Below are positions 9,844-20,478 of a stretch of 32,787 bases of DNA, piece by piece. The notes below the pieces were generated by a model. That model was not told the origin of the DNA. It searched no databases and was given only the letters and a program-made list of their open reading frames with translations. The position numbers were made by a program, and so were the translations under genes. The number at the start of each line of letters is the position of its first letter. The first letter of the stretch is position 1. Origin of the DNA: Gallionellaceae bacterium. GTDB taxonomy: Bacteria; Pseudomonadota; Gammaproteobacteria; Burkholderiales; Gallionellaceae. The DNA lies in assembly GCA_006218055.1 (NCBI GenBank), contig VBWD01000026.1, positions 1 to 32,787 on the forward strand, given 5' to 3'.

Positions 9844-10596
9844 ATGCGTCGTAAGTTAGTGGTTGGGAACTGGAAGATGTACGGCAATCTGGCACGCAAC
9901 AAGGTGTTGCTGGAGGGGGTCGTCAGTGGGGTTCGTGAGTTGCGCGCTGCCGATTACGGTGTCTGCGTACCTTATCCTTATTTGGCACAAGCTCAATCCC
10001 TGTTGCAGGGAAGTAACATTGCTTGGGGCGCTCAAAACGTAAGCCAGAACGAGCAAGGCGCATTCACAGGCGCAGTCGCTGCGGGTATGTTGGTCGATTT
10101 TGGTTGTCGTTATGTCATCATTGGTCATTCTGAACGTCGCGCGCTCTTCCATGAGAGCAACGATATCGCAGCTTCCAAGTTTGATACAGCGATCAAGGCG
10201 GGGTTGACCCCCATATTCTGTGTGGGTGAGACCTTGGCTGAACGCGAGAGTGGTGTGACCGAGCAAGTAGTTGCGCGTCAGTTGGAAGTCATTCTTAATC
10301 ATGTAGGTGCGCAAGCGGTAGCCAAGTCGGTCATCGCTTATGAGCCTGTGTGGGCGATTGGTACAGGAAAGACGGCGACTCCAGAGCAGGCGCAGGCAGT
10401 ACATGCGTTCATCCGTCAGCGTGTCGCACAATTAGATGCATCGGTTGCGCAAGGTTTACAGATTTTGTACGGCGGCAGTATGAAGCCGAGTAACGCGGTG
10501 GAGTTGCTCGCACAGCCGGACATAGATGGTGGTTTGATTGGTGGCGCCTCGCTGGTGGCCGAAGAGTTCGTGGCGATATGTCGCGCGGCGCAATGA
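9844..10596 (+). CDS. tpiA: Triosephosphate isomerase
   Basis: The 250-residue protein has all the catalytic residues: K11 in GNWKM, H95 in GHSERR and E167 in [12 protein letters not shown]. The phosphate-binding end ILYGGSMKP and GGASL is also present. It interconverts dihydroxyacetone phosphate and glyceraldehyde-3-phosphate in the cytoplasm. The N-terminus [12 protein letters not shown] is standard, which fixes the ATG at 9844, though only a weak A-rich ribosome site precedes it. It heads the group tpiA–secG–tRNA-Leu–nuo, and secG starts 22 bases after its stop. Confidence 0.98.
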   Translation: MRRKLVVGNWKMYGNLARNKVLLEGVVSGVRELRAADYGVCVPYPYLAQAQSLLQGSNIAWGAQNVSQNEQGAFTGAVAAGMLVDFGCRYVIIGHSERRALFHESNDIAASKFDTAIKAGLTPIFCVGETLAERESGVTEQVVARQLEVILNHVGAQAVAKSVIAYEPVWAIGTGKTATPEQAQAVHAFIRQRVAQLDASVAQGLQILYGGSMKPSNAVELLAQPDIDGGLIGGASLVAEEFVAICRAAQ

Positions 10597-10618
10597 TTTT
10601 TTGTGGTTGGAGTCAAGT

Positions 10619-10957
10619 GTGGAAACAATAGTTTGGGTAGTGCATATCATCACAGCAGTCGTCTTGATCGGTTTGGTTCTGATTCAGCACGGTAAAGGCG
10701 CCGATATGGGCGCGGCGTTCGGTACGGGTTCGGCAGGTAGTCTGTTCGGTTCCAGCGGTTCGGCGAATTTCTTGAGTCGTAGCACTAAGTATGCGGCGGC
10801 GGTTTTTTTCGTGACTAGCTTGTCGCTGACATATCTCTATGCCAAGCCACAGCAGTCTGCGGGTGTGATGGACAGGGTTGACGTAAACGCGTTGCAAAAG
10901 GACGCCCCAGTTGTTGTCGATACCTCCGACTCCAAGGCAAAAGAAATACCGAAGTAA
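10619..10957 (+). CDS. secG: Protein-export membrane protein SecG
   Basis: The 112-residue protein has two membrane segments (about 3–22 and 52–70) with the SecG loop between them, reading [20 protein letters not shown] and then a glycine/serine-rich [12 protein letters not shown]. SecG is the accessory subunit of the SecYEG translocon. I chose the GTG at 10619 ([12 protein letters not shown]) because TTGGAG lies about seven bases upstream and family members start here. The longer open frame from 10538 runs back into tpiA. The charged tail after the second segment is variable in the family. tRNA-Leu follows nine bases after the stop. Confidence 0.93.
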   Translation: METIVWVVHIITAVVLIGLVLIQHGKGADMGAAFGTGSAGSLFGSSGSANFLSRSTKYAAAVFFVTSLSLTYLYAKPQQSAGVMDRVDVNALQKDAPVVVDTSDSKAKEIPK

Positions 10958-10966
10958 AAGAATCAA

Positions 10967-11053
10967 GCGGAGTTGGCGGAATTGGTAGACGCGCAGCCTT
11001 GAGGTGGCTGTGTCCGAAAGGACGTGAGGGTTCGAGTCCCTTGCCCCGCACCA
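10967..11053 (+). tRNA. tRNA-Leu (anticodon GAG)
   Basis: An 87-base class II tRNA folds with D-stem GCG/CGC, anticodon stem CAGCC/GGCTG and loop TTGAGGT (anticodon GAG, reading CUC and CUU). It has a long variable arm closed by GAAA, T-loop TTCGAGT, and an encoded CCA at 11051–11053. The acceptor stem has an A·C mismatch at pair 5–68 and a U·G at 7–66. It lies between secG and nuoA, a position found in many betaproteobacteria. Confidence 0.95.
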
Positions 11054-11144
11054 AACATAGTTAGAACCAAGGCCACATAGGCGAAGGTCGAACAAATAGA
11101 GTAAGTTAATATTGCGAGCCTTCACAGGGAGGGGGAACTCAAAT

Positions 11145-11501
11145 ATGTTAGAGAATTACTTTCCAGTTCTGCTGTTCATCGGCATTGCATTGGTGATGGG
11201 AATTGCTCCCATCGTGTTGGGGATGTTGGTCGGCCCCAATCGTCCAGACGATAAGAAACTGTCACCTTATGAGTGTGGCTTCGAGGCTTTCGAAGACGCG
11301 CGCATGAAGTTCGACGTACGTTTCTATCTCGTTGCCATCCTGTTCATCCTTTTCGATCTTGAGATCGCATTCCTCTTCCCTTGGGCGATCGTCCTTAAAG
11401 AGATCGGCACCTTCGGTTTCGTTTCCATGATGGTCTTCTTGGCCATTCTTGTGGTTGGCTTCATCTACGAATGGATGAAAGGAGCTTTAGAGTGGGAATA
11501 G
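11145..11501 (+). CDS. nuoA: NADH-quinone oxidoreductase subunit A
   Basis: The 118-residue protein has three membrane segments and the conserved loop after the first one, with [14 protein letters not shown] and [19 protein letters not shown], the NuoA/ND3 signature. The loop sits near the quinone channel of complex I and its cysteine (YECG) is the one whose exposure marks the enzyme's state. The ATG at 11145 follows a strong AGGGAGGGGG site. An upstream in-frame TTG at 11112 is less likely. It is the first gene of the nuoA-N operon and overlaps the GTG start of nuoB by ten bases. Confidence 0.95.
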   Translation: MLENYFPVLLFIGIALVMGIAPIVLGMLVGPNRPDDKKLSPYECGFEAFEDARMKFDVRFYLVAILFILFDLEIAFLFPWAIVLKEIGTFGFVSMMVFLAILVVGFIYEWMKGALEWE

Positions 11502-11964
11502 AGGGAATTCTGGAAAAAGGCGTCGTCACCACGACTGCCGACACCATCATCAACTATGCGCGCACTGGTTCTCTGTGGCCGATGACGTTTGGTTTGGCGT
11601 GCTGTGCAGTCGAGATGATGCATTGGCGCGTTATGACTTGGACCGTTTCGGTGCGGGTGCTTTCCGCCCCAGTCCGCGACAATCTGATGTGATGATCGTA
11701 GCGGGAACGCTGTGCAACAAGATGGCGCCGGCCTTGCGTAAGGTCTATGACCAGATGGCTGAGCCGCGTTGGGTGATTTCGATGGGTTCGTGTGCCAACG
11801 GTGGTGGCTACTACCACTACTCCTACTCTGTCGTGCGCGGATGTGATCGCATCGTTCCTGTTGATATTTACGTTCCTGGGTGTCCTCCGACTGCTGAAGC
11901 GCTTTTGTATGGCGTGATCCAGTTGCAGAACAAGATCAAACGCACCAATACCATCGCGCGCTAA
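11492..11964 (+). pseudogene. nuoB: NADH-quinone oxidoreductase subunit B, frameshifted
   Basis: NuoB is normally about 158 residues, but this gene is split. Frame 1 starts at GTG 11492 (AAAGGAG just upstream) and gives 44 good residues up to EMMH, including the C37–C38 pair that binds cluster N2. It then turns to nonsense and stops at 11692. From about 11623 the next frame continues as [10 protein letters not shown] and runs to 11964 with [24 protein letters not shown] and [11 protein letters not shown], the other N2 cysteines. Family members usually have about two more residues at the junction, so one or more bases (net one, modulo three) are missing. NuoB links the peripheral arm to the quinone site. 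The rest is well conserved, so this may be a sequencing or assembly error or a very recent mutation. Confidence 0.92.
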
Positions 11965-11969
11965 AGACT

Positions 11970-12599
11970 ATGGCTACTGATCTGAACATACTGAGTTCCA
12001 ATCTGACTGAGGCGTTCGCCGACAAGGTCGTGAATCTGGAAGAAAAGCTGGGTGAGTTGACCTTGGTCGTCAAAGCGGTAGACATGCTAAGTGTGTTCAC
12101 TCGTTTGCGTAACGAGGCTGACTTTAGTTTTGAAGAATTGATTGATGTGTGTGGTGTTGATTACTCGACCTACGGGAGCGAGACTTCCGAGGATGGAAAA
12201 TATCTGGCGGATATCGAGCGTTCCGGCGCGCGATTCGCGGCTGTATACCACTTGCTTTCGATCACTCACAACATCCGTCTGCGCGTGCGAGTATTCGCTG
12301 AAGATGATGCGATGCCGATGTTGGATTCTGCAATCGGCGTTTGGTCTTCTGCGAATTGGTACGAGCGCGAAGCGTTCGATCTTTACGGCATCATCTTTGT
12401 GGGACACCCCGATCTGCGTCGCATTCTTACCGACTACGGTTTTGTCGGTAACCCATTCCGCAAAGACTTCCCGCTGTCGGGCACGGTGGAGATGCGTTAC
12501 GACGCGGCACAACAACGTGTGGTCTATGAGCCGGTCTCTATCGAGCCGCGCGAGATCACCCCGCGTTCGCTGCGTGAAGAGAATTTTGCACGTCACTAA
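11970..12599 (+). CDS. nuoC: NADH-quinone oxidoreductase subunit C
   Basis: The 209-residue protein carries the 30-kDa subunit signature ERE(A)[16 protein letters not shown] near residues 130–150, followed by [10 protein letters not shown]. NuoC is part of the peripheral connecting module and lies against NuoD and NuoB. It starts five bases after nuoB, with no strong ribosome site visible, and ends 22 bases before nuoD. It is a separate protein here, not the NuoCD fusion of enterobacteria. Confidence 0.96.
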   Translation: MATDLNILSSNLTEAFADKVVNLEEKLGELTLVVKAVDMLSVFTRLRNEADFSFEELIDVCGVDYSTYGSETSEDGKYLADIERSGARFAAVYHLLSITHNIRLRVRVFAEDDAMPMLDSAIGVWSSANWYEREAFDLYGIIFVGHPDLRRILTDYGFVGNPFRKDFPLSGTVEMRYDAAQQRVVYEPVSIEPREITPRSLREENFARH

Positions 12600-12621
12600 C
12601 CGAACTTAAAGAAGGCATGTT

Positions 12622-13875
12622 ATGGCGGAGATAAAGAACTACACCATGAACTTCGGTCCGCAGCACCCCGCTGCGCACGGTGTGTTGCGTTTGGTGCTGG
12701 AGTTGGATGGCGAAGTGGTTGAACGCGCGGATCCTCACATCGGTCTGCTGCATCGCGCGACTGAAAAATTGGCTGAGCACAAGACCTACCTGCAATCTGT
12801 TCCCTATATGGATCGTCTGGATTACGTGTCCATGATGGTCAACGAACACGCCTATGTGATGGCCATCGAGAAAATGGCGGGCATTCAAGTGCCGCTGCGC
12901 GCTCAGTACATCCGTGTGATGTTCGACGAGATCACGCGCATCTTGAATCACCTGTTGTGGTTGGGTGCTTCCGGTATCGACTTGGGCGCGATGACCATGT
13001 TCTTCTACACCTTCCGTGAGCGTGAAGATTTGTTCGATGTGTACGAGGCGGTTTCTGGTGCGCGCATGCATGCGGCTTACTACCGCCCAGGTGGTGTGTA
13101 TCGCGACCTGCCCGATACGATGCCGCAATACCAGCCGAACAAGATTCGCAGTGCAGCTGATGTGAAACGTATGAATGAGAATCGCCAAGGCTCCGTGCTG
13201 GACTTCTTGGAAGATTTCACCAATCGTTTCCCCGGCTATGTGGACGAATACGAAACGCTGTTAACTGACAACCGCATTTGGAAACAACGCACGGTGGGTA
13301 TCGGTGTCGTTACACCTGAGCGTGCGATGGCGATGGGCTTCACTGGCCCGATGCTGCGCGGTTCCGGTGTGGTGTGGGATCTGCGTAAGAAGCAACCGTA
13401 CGAAGTGTATGACCGTGTGGATTTCGATATCCCGGTCGGCGTCGAGGGAGACTGCTACGACCGTTATTTGGTACGTATCGAAGAGATGCGCCAATCCAAT
13501 CGCATCATCAAACAATGTATCGACTGGTTACGCAAGAATCCAGGCCCAGTGATCGCTGACAGTGTCAAGTTCGTGCCGCCCAAACGCGAATCCATGAAGC
13601 AGAACATGGAAGAGTTGATCCATCACTTCAAGTTGTTCACAGAAGGCTTCCAAGTGCCAGCAGGTGAGGCTTATGCCGCTGTCGAACATCCCAAAGGTGA
13701 GTTCGGTATCTATCTGGTATCAGATGGCGCGAACAAACCCTATCGTATGAAGATCCGTGCGCCGGGATTTCCGCATCTGGCCGGCTTAGATGAGATGGTG
13801 CGTGGACACATGATCGCTGACGTGGTTGCCATCATCGGCACACAAGACATCGTTTTCGGGGAGATTGACCGCTGA
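12622..13875 (+). CDS. nuoD: NADH-quinone oxidoreductase subunit D
   Basis: This 417-residue protein is the 49-kDa subunit. It has [16 protein letters not shown] at the start, [14 protein letters not shown] (about 41–54), YYRPGGV near residue 154 and the end DIVFGEIDR that marks the family. With NuoB it forms the quinone-binding pocket. It descends from the large subunit of NiFe hydrogenases but lacks the metal-binding cysteines, as expected. An AAGAAGG site precedes the ATG, and the stop overlaps the nuoE ATG by one base. Confidence 0.98.
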   Translation: MAEIKNYTMNFGPQHPAAHGVLRLVLELDGEVVERADPHIGLLHRATEKLAEHKTYLQSVPYMDRLDYVSMMVNEHAYVMAIEKMAGIQVPLRAQYIRVMFDEITRILNHLLWLGASGIDLGAMTMFFYTFREREDLFDVYEAVSGARMHAAYYRPGGVYRDLPDTMPQYQPNKIRSAADVKRMNENRQGSVLDFLEDFTNRFPGYVDEYETLLTDNRIWKQRTVGIGVVTPERAMAMGFTGPMLRGSGVVWDLRKKQPYEVYDRVDFDIPVGVEGDCYDRYLVRIEEMRQSNRIIKQCIDWLRKNPGPVIADSVKFVPPKRESMKQNMEELIHHFKLFTEGFQVPAGEAYAAVEHPKGEFGIYLVSDGANKPYRMKIRAPGFPHLAGLDEMVRGHMIADVVAIIGTQDIVFGEIDR

Positions 13876-14360
13876 TGCTATCCCAACAAGTCACAACGCT
13901 CATCGACAAAGAGCTGAAGAAATATCCCGCTGACCAACGTCAGTCTGCTGTGATGGCGGCGTTGCGTTTCGTACAAGATGAGAAGGGTTTGATCACGCCA
14001 GAAGATATGGCCGATGTCGCCGCCTATCTGGGGATGCAACAGATGGCGGTGTATGAAGTCGCCACCTTCTACCACATGTACAACTTGAAGCCGATGGGTA
14101 AACATACTTTGACTGTATGTACCAACCTGTCATGCACGCTTTGCGGATCGGGAGACACGGTCTCTTATCTGGAGAAAAAGTTGGGCATCAAGATGGGTGA
14201 AGTGACTGCCGACGGTAAGTTCGGTCTGCGTGAAGGTGAGTGCATGGGCGCATGTATCGACGCTCCCTTGCTGACACTCAACAACAAGAAGATGTGCGGC
14301 AAGCTGACGACGGCAAAGATCGACAAGATCTTGGCGGATCTTGAAGGGGGGAAAGCATGA
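13875..14360 (+). CDS. nuoE: NADH-quinone oxidoreductase subunit E
   Basis: The 161-residue protein is the 24-kDa thioredoxin-fold subunit. The [2Fe-2S] cluster N1a ligands are C82 and C87 (CTNLSC) and C123 and C127 (CMGAC). ATFYHMYN at 63–70 is a family motif. It works with NuoF in the NADH-oxidising tip. Its ATG overlaps the nuoD stop and its stop overlaps the nuoF start by four bases, so the three are probably translationally coupled. Confidence 0.97.
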   Translation: MLSQQVTTLIDKELKKYPADQRQSAVMAALRFVQDEKGLITPEDMADVAAYLGMQQMAVYEVATFYHMYNLKPMGKHTLTVCTNLSCTLCGSGDTVSYLEKKLGIKMGEVTADGKFGLREGECMGACIDAPLLTLNNKKMCGKLTTAKIDKILADLEGGKA

Positions 14361-15619
14361 GCAACCCTATCCTTCTTGTAACAGCGGCAGAGGGTCTGGC
14401 TAATCTGGACAATTACGTGAAGGCTGGTGGCTATCAGGCTTTGCGCAAAGTGCTGACTGAAAAGATATCCCCCGAGGCGATCATCGCTGAGGTTAAAGCT
14501 TCCGGTCTGCGTGGTCGTGGCGGTGCCGGCTTCCCCACAGGTTTGAAGTGGAGCTTCATGCCTCGCAACTACCAGGGCGATAAATACATCGTGTGTAACT
14601 CGGATGAAGGCGAGCCAGGTACTTGCAAAGACTGGGACATCCTGCGTTTCAACCCACACGCACTGATCGAAGGTATGGCTATCGCGGCCTACACCATCGG
14701 TGCGAAGACGGGATACAACTATATCCACGGTGAGATCTTCGAGGCGTACGAAGTCATGGAAGCGGCCTGTGAAGATGCGCGCAAAGCGGGCTATCTGGGC
14801 AAAGGCATTTTGGGCGCGGATTTCGAATTTGACCTGCACAACCATTTGGGTTATGGCGCATATGTGTGTGGTGAAGAGACTGCCTTGCTCGAATCCATCG
14901 AAGGTAAAAAAGGTCAGCCACGCTTCAAGCCGCCTTTCCCAGCCAGCTTTGGTCTGTATGGCAAGCCAACTACCATCAACAACACCGAGACTTTGGCAAG
15001 CATCCCCTACATCATCAACAAGGGCGGTAAGAATTTCGCAGATATCGGCGTGCCCAACAGTGGTGGCTTCAAACTGTTCTCTGTCTCCGGTCATGTGAAC
15101 AATCCGGGCAACTTTGAAGTGCCGATGGGTACGCCTTTCGCCAAACTGTTGGAGATGGCCGGCGGTGTGCGTCACGGCCATAAGCTTAAGGCGGTCATCC
15201 CAGGAGGATCTTCCATGCCTGTGTTGCCAGGCGAAATCATGATGGACGTGAACATGGATTACGACTCTCTGCAAAAAGCAGGTTCGTATCTCGGCTCTGG
15301 CGCAGTCATCGTGATGGATGACACCACTTGTATGGTGCGCGCACTGGAACGCTTGTCCTATTTCTATCACGAAGAATCTTGTGGTCAATGCACGCCGTGC
15401 CGTGAAGGTACGGGCTGGTTGTATCGCATCGTGCATCGCATCGAAAAAGGCGAAGGCAGGCCAGAGGATCTCGATCTGCTGTTGGATCTGTGTGACAACA
15501 TCGCAGGGCGCACCATCTGTGCGTTGGGAGATGCCGCAGCTTGGCCGGTTCAAGGCATGCTGAAGCATTACCGCAAGGAATTCGAATATCACATCGAGCA
15601 TAAACGCTGCTTGGTATAA
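14357..15619 (+). CDS. nuoF: NADH-quinone oxidoreductase subunit F
   Basis: The 420-residue protein is the NADH- and FMN-binding subunit. The glycine-rich [10 protein letters not shown] (53–62) and the segment [10 protein letters not shown] bind NADH and FMN. Cluster N3 is held by the cysteines of [12 protein letters not shown] (about 341, 344, 347) and a further one near residue 387 ([12 protein letters not shown]). Electrons enter complex I here. It overlaps nuoE by four bases and is followed by nuoG after 20 bases. Confidence 0.98.
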   Translation: MSNPILLVTAAEGLANLDNYVKAGGYQALRKVLTEKISPEAIIAEVKASGLRGRGGAGFPTGLKWSFMPRNYQGDKYIVCNSDEGEPGTCKDWDILRFNPHALIEGMAIAAYTIGAKTGYNYIHGEIFEAYEVMEAACEDARKAGYLGKGILGADFEFDLHNHLGYGAYVCGEETALLESIEGKKGQPRFKPPFPASFGLYGKPTTINNTETLASIPYIINKGGKNFADIGVPNSGGFKLFSVSGHVNNPGNFEVPMGTPFAKLLEMAGGVRHGHKLKAVIPGGSSMPVLPGEIMMDVNMDYDSLQKAGSYLGSGAVIVMDDTTCMVRALERLSYFYHEESCGQCTPCREGTGWLYRIVHRIEKGEGRPEDLDLLLDLCDNIAGRTICALGDAAAWPVQGMLKHYRKEFEYHIEHKRCLV

Positions 15620-15639
15620 GGCTGACGGACGGGTGAGCA

Positions 15640-17922
15640 ATGATCAACATCGAAATTGACGGCAAGCACATCGAAACGGAAAACGGTTCAACCGTGATCG
15701 AAGCCGCGCATAAAGCCGGTATCGCCATTCCGCATTTCTGCTATCACAAAAAACTGTCCATCGCGGCGAACTGCCGTATGTGTCTGGTACAAGTAGAGAA
15801 GGCGCCTAAGCCCTTGCCCGCTTGTGCGACGCCTGTGACAGAAGGTATGAAGGTATTCACGCATTCCGACCAAGCAGTGAAAGCACAAAAAGGCGTGATG
15901 GAATTCCTGCTCATCAACCACCCGCTGGATTGCCCGATCTGCGACCAGGGCGGCGAGTGCATGTTGCAAGATATGTCGGTTGGTTACGGTGGCGGTCATT
16001 CGCGCTATCAAGAAGAGAAGCGCATGGTCTTGAGCAAGGACATCGGCCCGCTGGTCTCTGCTGAGGAGATGAGTCGTTGCATCAACTGCACCCGTTGCGT
16101 GCGTTTCGGTCAGGAGATCGGTGGCAAGATGGAATTGGGACAAGCGTTCCGCACCGAGCATGCTGAGATCGTATCTTTCCTGTCTGGTACGGTGGATTCA
16201 GAACTCTCCGGCAACATGATCGACCTGTGCCCAGTTGGCGCACTCACCAGCAAACCTTTCCGCTACAAAGCACGTTCGTGGGAGTTGTCACGTCGCCGTT
16301 CCATCAGCGCGCACGACAGCCTAGGTTCCAATCTGGCTGTGCAAACCAAGAACAATCAAGTGTTGCGTGTTCTCCCCATCGAGAATGAAGACATCAACGA
16401 ATGCTGGTTGTCGGACAAAGACCGTTTCGCCTATGAGGGGCTGAATACACCAGATCGTTTGACCAAGCCGATGATCAAGCAAGACGGCAAGTGGCAAGAA
16501 GTGGAATGGCAAGTCGCGCTTGAATATGCAGCGAACGGTTTGCGCCACATCGCCAATGGGGCGGGAACTGAACAAGTTGGCGCTTTGGCAACGGGTGGCT
16601 CGACCCTTGAAGAGATGTATTTGCTGCAGAAACTCATGCGCGGCATGGGCAGCGACAACATCGACTTCCGCTTGCGTCAGTCCGATTTCAGCGCTGATGC
16701 AAAACAGCAAGGTGCACCTTGGTTGGGTATGGCTGTCGCAGACATCAGTCGCGCGGATCGTCTGTTGATCGTGGGTAGTTTCCTGCGCAAGGATCATCCT
16801 GTGTTGGCCGCCCGCATCCGTCAGGCAGTGAGGAAGGGATTGCAAGTCAGTCTCATCCATTCCGTGGATGACGACCAATTGATGAATGTGGCACATAAGG
16901 CTGTGGTTGCCCCCGATGCGCTGGTGGGTACATTGGCGCAAGTGGCGCAAGCAGTTGCGTCGAAGAATACTGAAGGCATCGCAGGTAGCTTGGTCAGCGG
17001 CGAACGCGTTGCTGTGCTGTTGGGTAACTTCGCGCAACAACATCCACAAGCCGCTCAACTTCAAGCACTGGCACAACAGATCGCCACGGCGACGCACGGT
17101 AAATTCGGTTTCTTGGGCGAAGCGGCTAACAGCGTTGGCGGATATATCGCGCAAGCGACACCGGGTGCGAATGGCCTGAATGCAGCATCAATGATGGCAT
17201 CGCCGCGCAAAGCCTACGTGTTGCTGAACGTCGAGGCAGAGTTGGATTGCGCTGATCCTCAACAAGCTGTGGCAGCACTGCAATCTGCAGATACGGTCAT
17301 CGTGTTGTCTGCCTACAAACACAAGGCGCTGGACTACGCCGATGTGCTGTTGCCGATCGCACCATTCACTGAAACCTCGGGTACATTCATCAGCACCGAA
17401 GGTCGTGCACAAAGCTTTAAAGGAGCAGTGAAACCTTTGGGTGAAGCGCGCCCGGCGTGGAAGGTATTGCGTGTGTTGGGAAATCTGCTCAAAGTTGACG
17501 GTTTCGATTTCGATACCTCCGAGGCTGTGCGCGATGAGGCACTCAAAGGCGTGGATATCACTGCCAAATTGAATAATGCCATCGCGGGTGTCGAAGTGAA
17601 GGCTGCTTCTTCTGCATCGGGTATGCAGCGTGTGAGTGATGTGCCTATCTATACAACGGATGCCATTGTTCGCCGTTCCGCACCTTTGCAAGCGACTGCG
17701 GATGCCGCCACTCCGAAAGTCTGGATGCACAGCGAAGAGTTGAACAATATCGGTGTCAAATCCGGCATGAACGTCAAAGTCATCCAAGGTGCAGGTAGCG
17801 TCAAATTGGCGTGCTGTGCCGATGATAGATTGCCCAAAGGCGTAGTGCGAGTCGCGGCAGGTCATCCTGCGACCGCGGTGCTGGGTGCGATGTTCGGAAC
17901 GATCACAGTGGAGCGTGCATGA
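15640..17922 (+). CDS. nuoG: NADH-quinone oxidoreductase subunit G
   Basis: The 760-residue protein is the 75-kDa subunit. The N-terminal part carries three cluster sites: the [2Fe-2S] site with C34, C45, C48, C62; the N5 site with H94, C98, C101, C107; and the N4 site with C147, C150, C153, C197. A molybdopterin-oxidoreductase-like domain without metal ligands follows (about 215–760). I do not see the extra cysteines of the N7 cluster found in enterobacterial NuoG, which fits betaproteobacterial forms. The stop overlaps the nuoH start by four bases. Confidence 0.97.
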   Translation: MINIEIDGKHIETENGSTVIEAAHKAGIAIPHFCYHKKLSIAANCRMCLVQVEKAPKPLPACATPVTEGMKVFTHSDQAVKAQKGVMEFLLINHPLDCPICDQGGECMLQDMSVGYGGGHSRYQEEKRMVLSKDIGPLVSAEEMSRCINCTRCVRFGQEIGGKMELGQAFRTEHAEIVSFLSGTVDSELSGNMIDLCPVGALTSKPFRYKARSWELSRRRSISAHDSLGSNLAVQTKNNQVLRVLPIENEDINECWLSDKDRFAYEGLNTPDRLTKPMIKQDGKWQEVEWQVALEYAANGLRHIANGAGTEQVGALATGGSTLEEMYLLQKLMRGMGSDNIDFRLRQSDFSADAKQQGAPWLGMAVADISRADRLLIVGSFLRKDHPVLAARIRQAVRKGLQVSLIHSVDDDQLMNVAHKAVVAPDALVGTLAQVAQAVASKNTEGIAGSLVSGERVAVLLGNFAQQHPQAAQLQALAQQIATATHGKFGFLGEAANSVGGYIAQATPGANGLNAASMMASPRKAYVLLNVEAELDCADPQQAVAALQSADTVIVLSAYKHKALDYADVLLPIAPFTETSGTFISTEGRAQSFKGAVKPLGEARPAWKVLRVLGNLLKVDGFDFDTSEAVRDEALKGVDITAKLNNAIAGVEVKAASSASGMQRVSDVPIYTTDAIVRRSAPLQATADAATPKVWMHSEELNNIGVKSGMNVKVIQGAGSVKLACCADDRLPKGVVRVAAGHPATAVLGAMFGTITVERA

Positions 17923-18986
17923 TGGAGCTGCTACAAACGTTACAACTGCTAGGGCAGGATCTTCTAGGACCCGCATGGTTGCCGGTTTGGACCGCCATCA
18001 AGATCATGGTCATCGTGCTGCCTATCATGGGCGGTGTGGCTTACCTGACCTTGGCAGAGCGCAAGGTGCTAGGTTTCATGCAGATACGTCCGGGCCCGAA
18101 TCGAGTGGGTTACTGGGGTTTGTTGCAACCCGTTGCCGACGGCCTGAAGTTGCTCACAAAAGAATTCATCATTCCTAACGGTTCAAACAAATTCCTATTT
18201 GTGGCAGCGCCTGTGTTGGCACTGACACCGGCATTGGCTGCTTGGGCGGTGGTACCGTTCGATGACGGCATGATTTTGGCGGACGTGAATGCAGGCTTGT
18301 TGTACCTTTTGGCGATGACCTCGCTGGGTGTCTACGGCATCATCATTGCGGGCTGGGCGTCCAACTCCAAATATGCATTCTTGGGCGCGTTGCGTTCTGC
18401 TGCTCAGATCGTCTCTTACGAACTGGCGATGGGCTTCGCACTGGTGTGCGTGTTGCTGGCGGCACAGAGCATGAACCTGGGTGAGATCGTACGCGGTCAA
18501 TCGCACGGAACCGGTATGTTGGGTTGGTACTGGATCCCGTTGTTCCCGATGTTCATCGTGTATTTCATCGCTGGTGTGGCGGAGACCAACCGTGCACCGT
18601 TCGACTTGGCCGAAGGTGAGTCCGAGATCGTGGCTGGTTTCCACGTTGAATATTCCGGCATGGGCTTCGCCATCTTCTTCTTGGCGGAATACGCCAACAT
18701 GATCTTGATCGCAGCCATGACATCGGTGATGTTCTTGGGCGGTTGGCTCAACCCCTTTCATGGCTGGCCGGTGCTCGGCGCGATGACCGATGCGATCCCC
18801 GGATTGATCTGGATGCTGGGCAAGATGTCCGTCATGCTGTTCATCTTCCTGTGGTTCCGTGCGACGTTCCCGCGTTACCGCTATGACCAATTGATGCGCC
18901 TAGGTTGGAAGGTATTCATTCCGCTCACACTGATCTGGGTGGTGGTGGTTGCGGCGTGGATGCAGACTCCCTATTGGCTGTGGTAA
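17919..18986 (+). CDS. nuoH: NADH-quinone oxidoreductase subunit H
   Basis: This 355-residue protein has about eight membrane helices. Conserved pieces are [20 protein letters not shown] near residues 44–63, the quinone-tunnel segments [21 protein letters not shown], and [22 protein letters not shown] near the end. It links the peripheral arm to the membrane arm and lines the quinone entry. It overlaps nuoG by four bases and nuoI starts 32 bases after its stop. Confidence 0.97.
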   Translation: MMELLQTLQLLGQDLLGPAWLPVWTAIKIMVIVLPIMGGVAYLTLAERKVLGFMQIRPGPNRVGYWGLLQPVADGLKLLTKEFIIPNGSNKFLFVAAPVLALTPALAAWAVVPFDDGMILADVNAGLLYLLAMTSLGVYGIIIAGWASNSKYAFLGALRSAAQIVSYELAMGFALVCVLLAAQSMNLGEIVRGQSHGTGMLGWYWIPLFPMFIVYFIAGVAETNRAPFDLAEGESEIVAGFHVEYSGMGFAIFFLAEYANMILIAAMTSVMFLGGWLNPFHGWPVLGAMTDAIPGLIWMLGKMSVMLFIFLWFRATFPRYRYDQLMRLGWKVFIPLTLIWVVVVAAWMQTPYWLW

Positions 18987-19018
18987 GCGGTCAAGGACAG
19001 GATATTTAGGGACAAACC

Positions 19019-19507
19019 ATGAATAAACTAATCAAATTCTTCAAGAGTTTCCTGCTGCTGGAATTACTTAAAGGCATGTCGGTGACGGGCAAATATTTCT
19101 TTGCGCGCCACATCACTGTCGAGTATCCGGAAGAAAAGACACCGCAGAGCTTCCGTTTCCGTGGCCTGCACGCACAACGTCGTTATCCCAATGGCGAAGA
19201 GCGTTGCATCGCTTGCAAGCTGTGCGAAGCCGTTTGTCCTGCGTTGGCAATCAAGATCGAAGTTGCCGAGCGTGAAGACAAATCACGCCGCACCACGCAA
19301 TATGACATTGATCTGACCAAGTGCATCTTCTGCGGTTTCTGCGAGGAGTCTTGTCCGGTCGATGCCATCGTCGAGACTCGTGTATTTGAATATCACGGCG
19401 AGAAGCGCGGCGACCTGTACTACACCAAAGAGATGTTGTTGGCCGTGGGCGATAAGCACGAAGAGCAGATCGCCAAAGACCGCACCGCCGATGCCAAGTA
19501 TCGGTAA
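19019..19507 (+). CDS. nuoI: NADH-quinone oxidoreductase subunit I
   Basis: The 162-residue protein carries two ferredoxin-type [4Fe-4S] motifs, C63-C66-C69-C73 ([12 protein letters not shown]) and C102-C105-C108-C112 ([12 protein letters not shown]), which hold clusters N6a and N6b. An amphipathic N-terminal helix (about 1–28) lies on the membrane, as in the family. It passes electrons to N2 in NuoB. It sits 14 bases before nuoJ. Confidence 0.97.
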   Translation: MNKLIKFFKSFLLLELLKGMSVTGKYFFARHITVEYPEEKTPQSFRFRGLHAQRRYPNGEERCIACKLCEAVCPALAIKIEVAEREDKSRRTTQYDIDLTKCIFCGFCEESCPVDAIVETRVFEYHGEKRGDLYYTKEMLLAVGDKHEEQIAKDRTADAKYR

Positions 19508-19521
19508 ATAGAGGACACCAC

Positions 19522-20154
19522 ATGAACTTTGAAACCATCCTGTTCTACTTGTTCGCCGCAGTGATCGTGTTCGCGGCCCTGCGCGTCATTACGGCACGTA
19601 ATCCCTTGCATGCGGTTCTGTTCCTTGTGCTGGCCTTCGTCAGTAGCGCGGGTATCTGGCTATTGCTGGAAGCCGAGTTCCTCGCCATCACCTTGGTGCT
19701 GGTGTACGTGGGGGCGGTGATGGTGCTGTTCCTGTTCGTGGTGATGATGCTAGATATCAATCTGGAACAACTGCGCAAGGGCTTTTGGCAGTGGCTACCT
19801 GTTGGAGCCATGTTGGCCGCGCTGATCGTGGTGCAGATGGTGTATGTGTTGGGAGACAAGGCAACAGGTGCCGGCATGACTGCCGTCAGACATGCGGCCG
19901 ATTACGACAATACAAAAGAACTTGGGCGTTTGATCTATACCGATTACGTGTATCCGTTCGAGCTGGCAGCAGTGTTGTTGCTGGTCGCCATGGTGGCGGC
20001 GATCGCCTTGACCTTCCGTCGTCGTCGCGACACCAAGACACAAGACATCAGCAAGCAAGTCAGCGTTAAACGAGCAGATCGTATCCGTCTCGTTTCTGTG
20101 CCAGCGGTAAAAAAACAGGATGCGCATGAGTCAACGACTCATGCCGCAAAATAA
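19522..20154 (+). CDS. nuoJ: NADH-quinone oxidoreductase subunit J
   Basis: The 210-residue protein has five membrane segments. The family motif GAVMVLFLFVVMMLDI (helix 3, with the pi-bulge region) is near residues 61–76. After the last membrane segment (about 151–168) a basic cytoplasmic tail with KRADRIRLVSVP follows, common in betaproteobacterial NuoJ. It starts behind a GAGGA site and is followed by nuoK after nine bases. Confidence 0.95.
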   Translation: MNFETILFYLFAAVIVFAALRVITARNPLHAVLFLVLAFVSSAGIWLLLEAEFLAITLVLVYVGAVMVLFLFVVMMLDINLEQLRKGFWQWLPVGAMLAALIVVQMVYVLGDKATGAGMTAVRHAADYDNTKELGRLIYTDYVYPFELAAVLLLVAMVAAIALTFRRRRDTKTQDISKQVSVKRADRIRLVSVPAVKKQDAHESTTHAAK

Positions 20155-20163
20155 GGAGATGCC

Positions 20164-20478
20164 ATGTTGGAATTAAGCCTGTCGCATTATCTGGTGTTGG
20201 GAGCGGTATTGTTCGCGATCAGCGTGGTCGGCATCTTCCTCAACCGTAAGAACCTCATCGTGTTACTGATGGCGATCGAGCTGATGTTGTTGGCGGTGAA
20301 CACCAATTTCATCGCGTTCTCGCACTACCTGAATGATGCATCGGGTCAGGTCTTCGTGTTCTTCATTCTGACAGTGGCTGCGGCTGAAGCGGCCATCGGT
20401 TTGGCAATATTGGTAGTGCTGTTCCGCAATCTGCGTACGATTAACGTGGATGATCTGGGTACTGATGGATATGCATAG
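20164..20478 (+). CDS. nuoK: NADH-quinone oxidoreductase subunit K
   Basis: The 104-residue protein has three membrane helices with the two conserved membrane glutamates in [10 protein letters not shown] and [11 protein letters not shown], which take part in proton translocation. The start follows AAGGAG. It runs into the nuoL reading frame, so the two overlap by eight or more bases depending on the nuoL start. Confidence 0.96.
   Translation: MLELSLSHYLVLGAVLFAISVVGIFLNRKNLIVLLMAIELMLLAVNTNFIAFSHYLNDASGQVFVFFILTVAAAEAAIGLAILVVLFRNLRTINVDDLGTDGYA

Noticed and set aside
11112-11144. Upstream TTG start for nuoA
   Set aside because: The ATG at 11145 has a strong ribosome site directly upstream and matches family starts. 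The extra eleven residues look like leader sequence.
14165-15640. A 491-codon open frame on the minus strand
   Set aside because: It is antisense to the clear nuoF and nuoE genes, has no recognisable domain, and reflects codon bias in the real genes.
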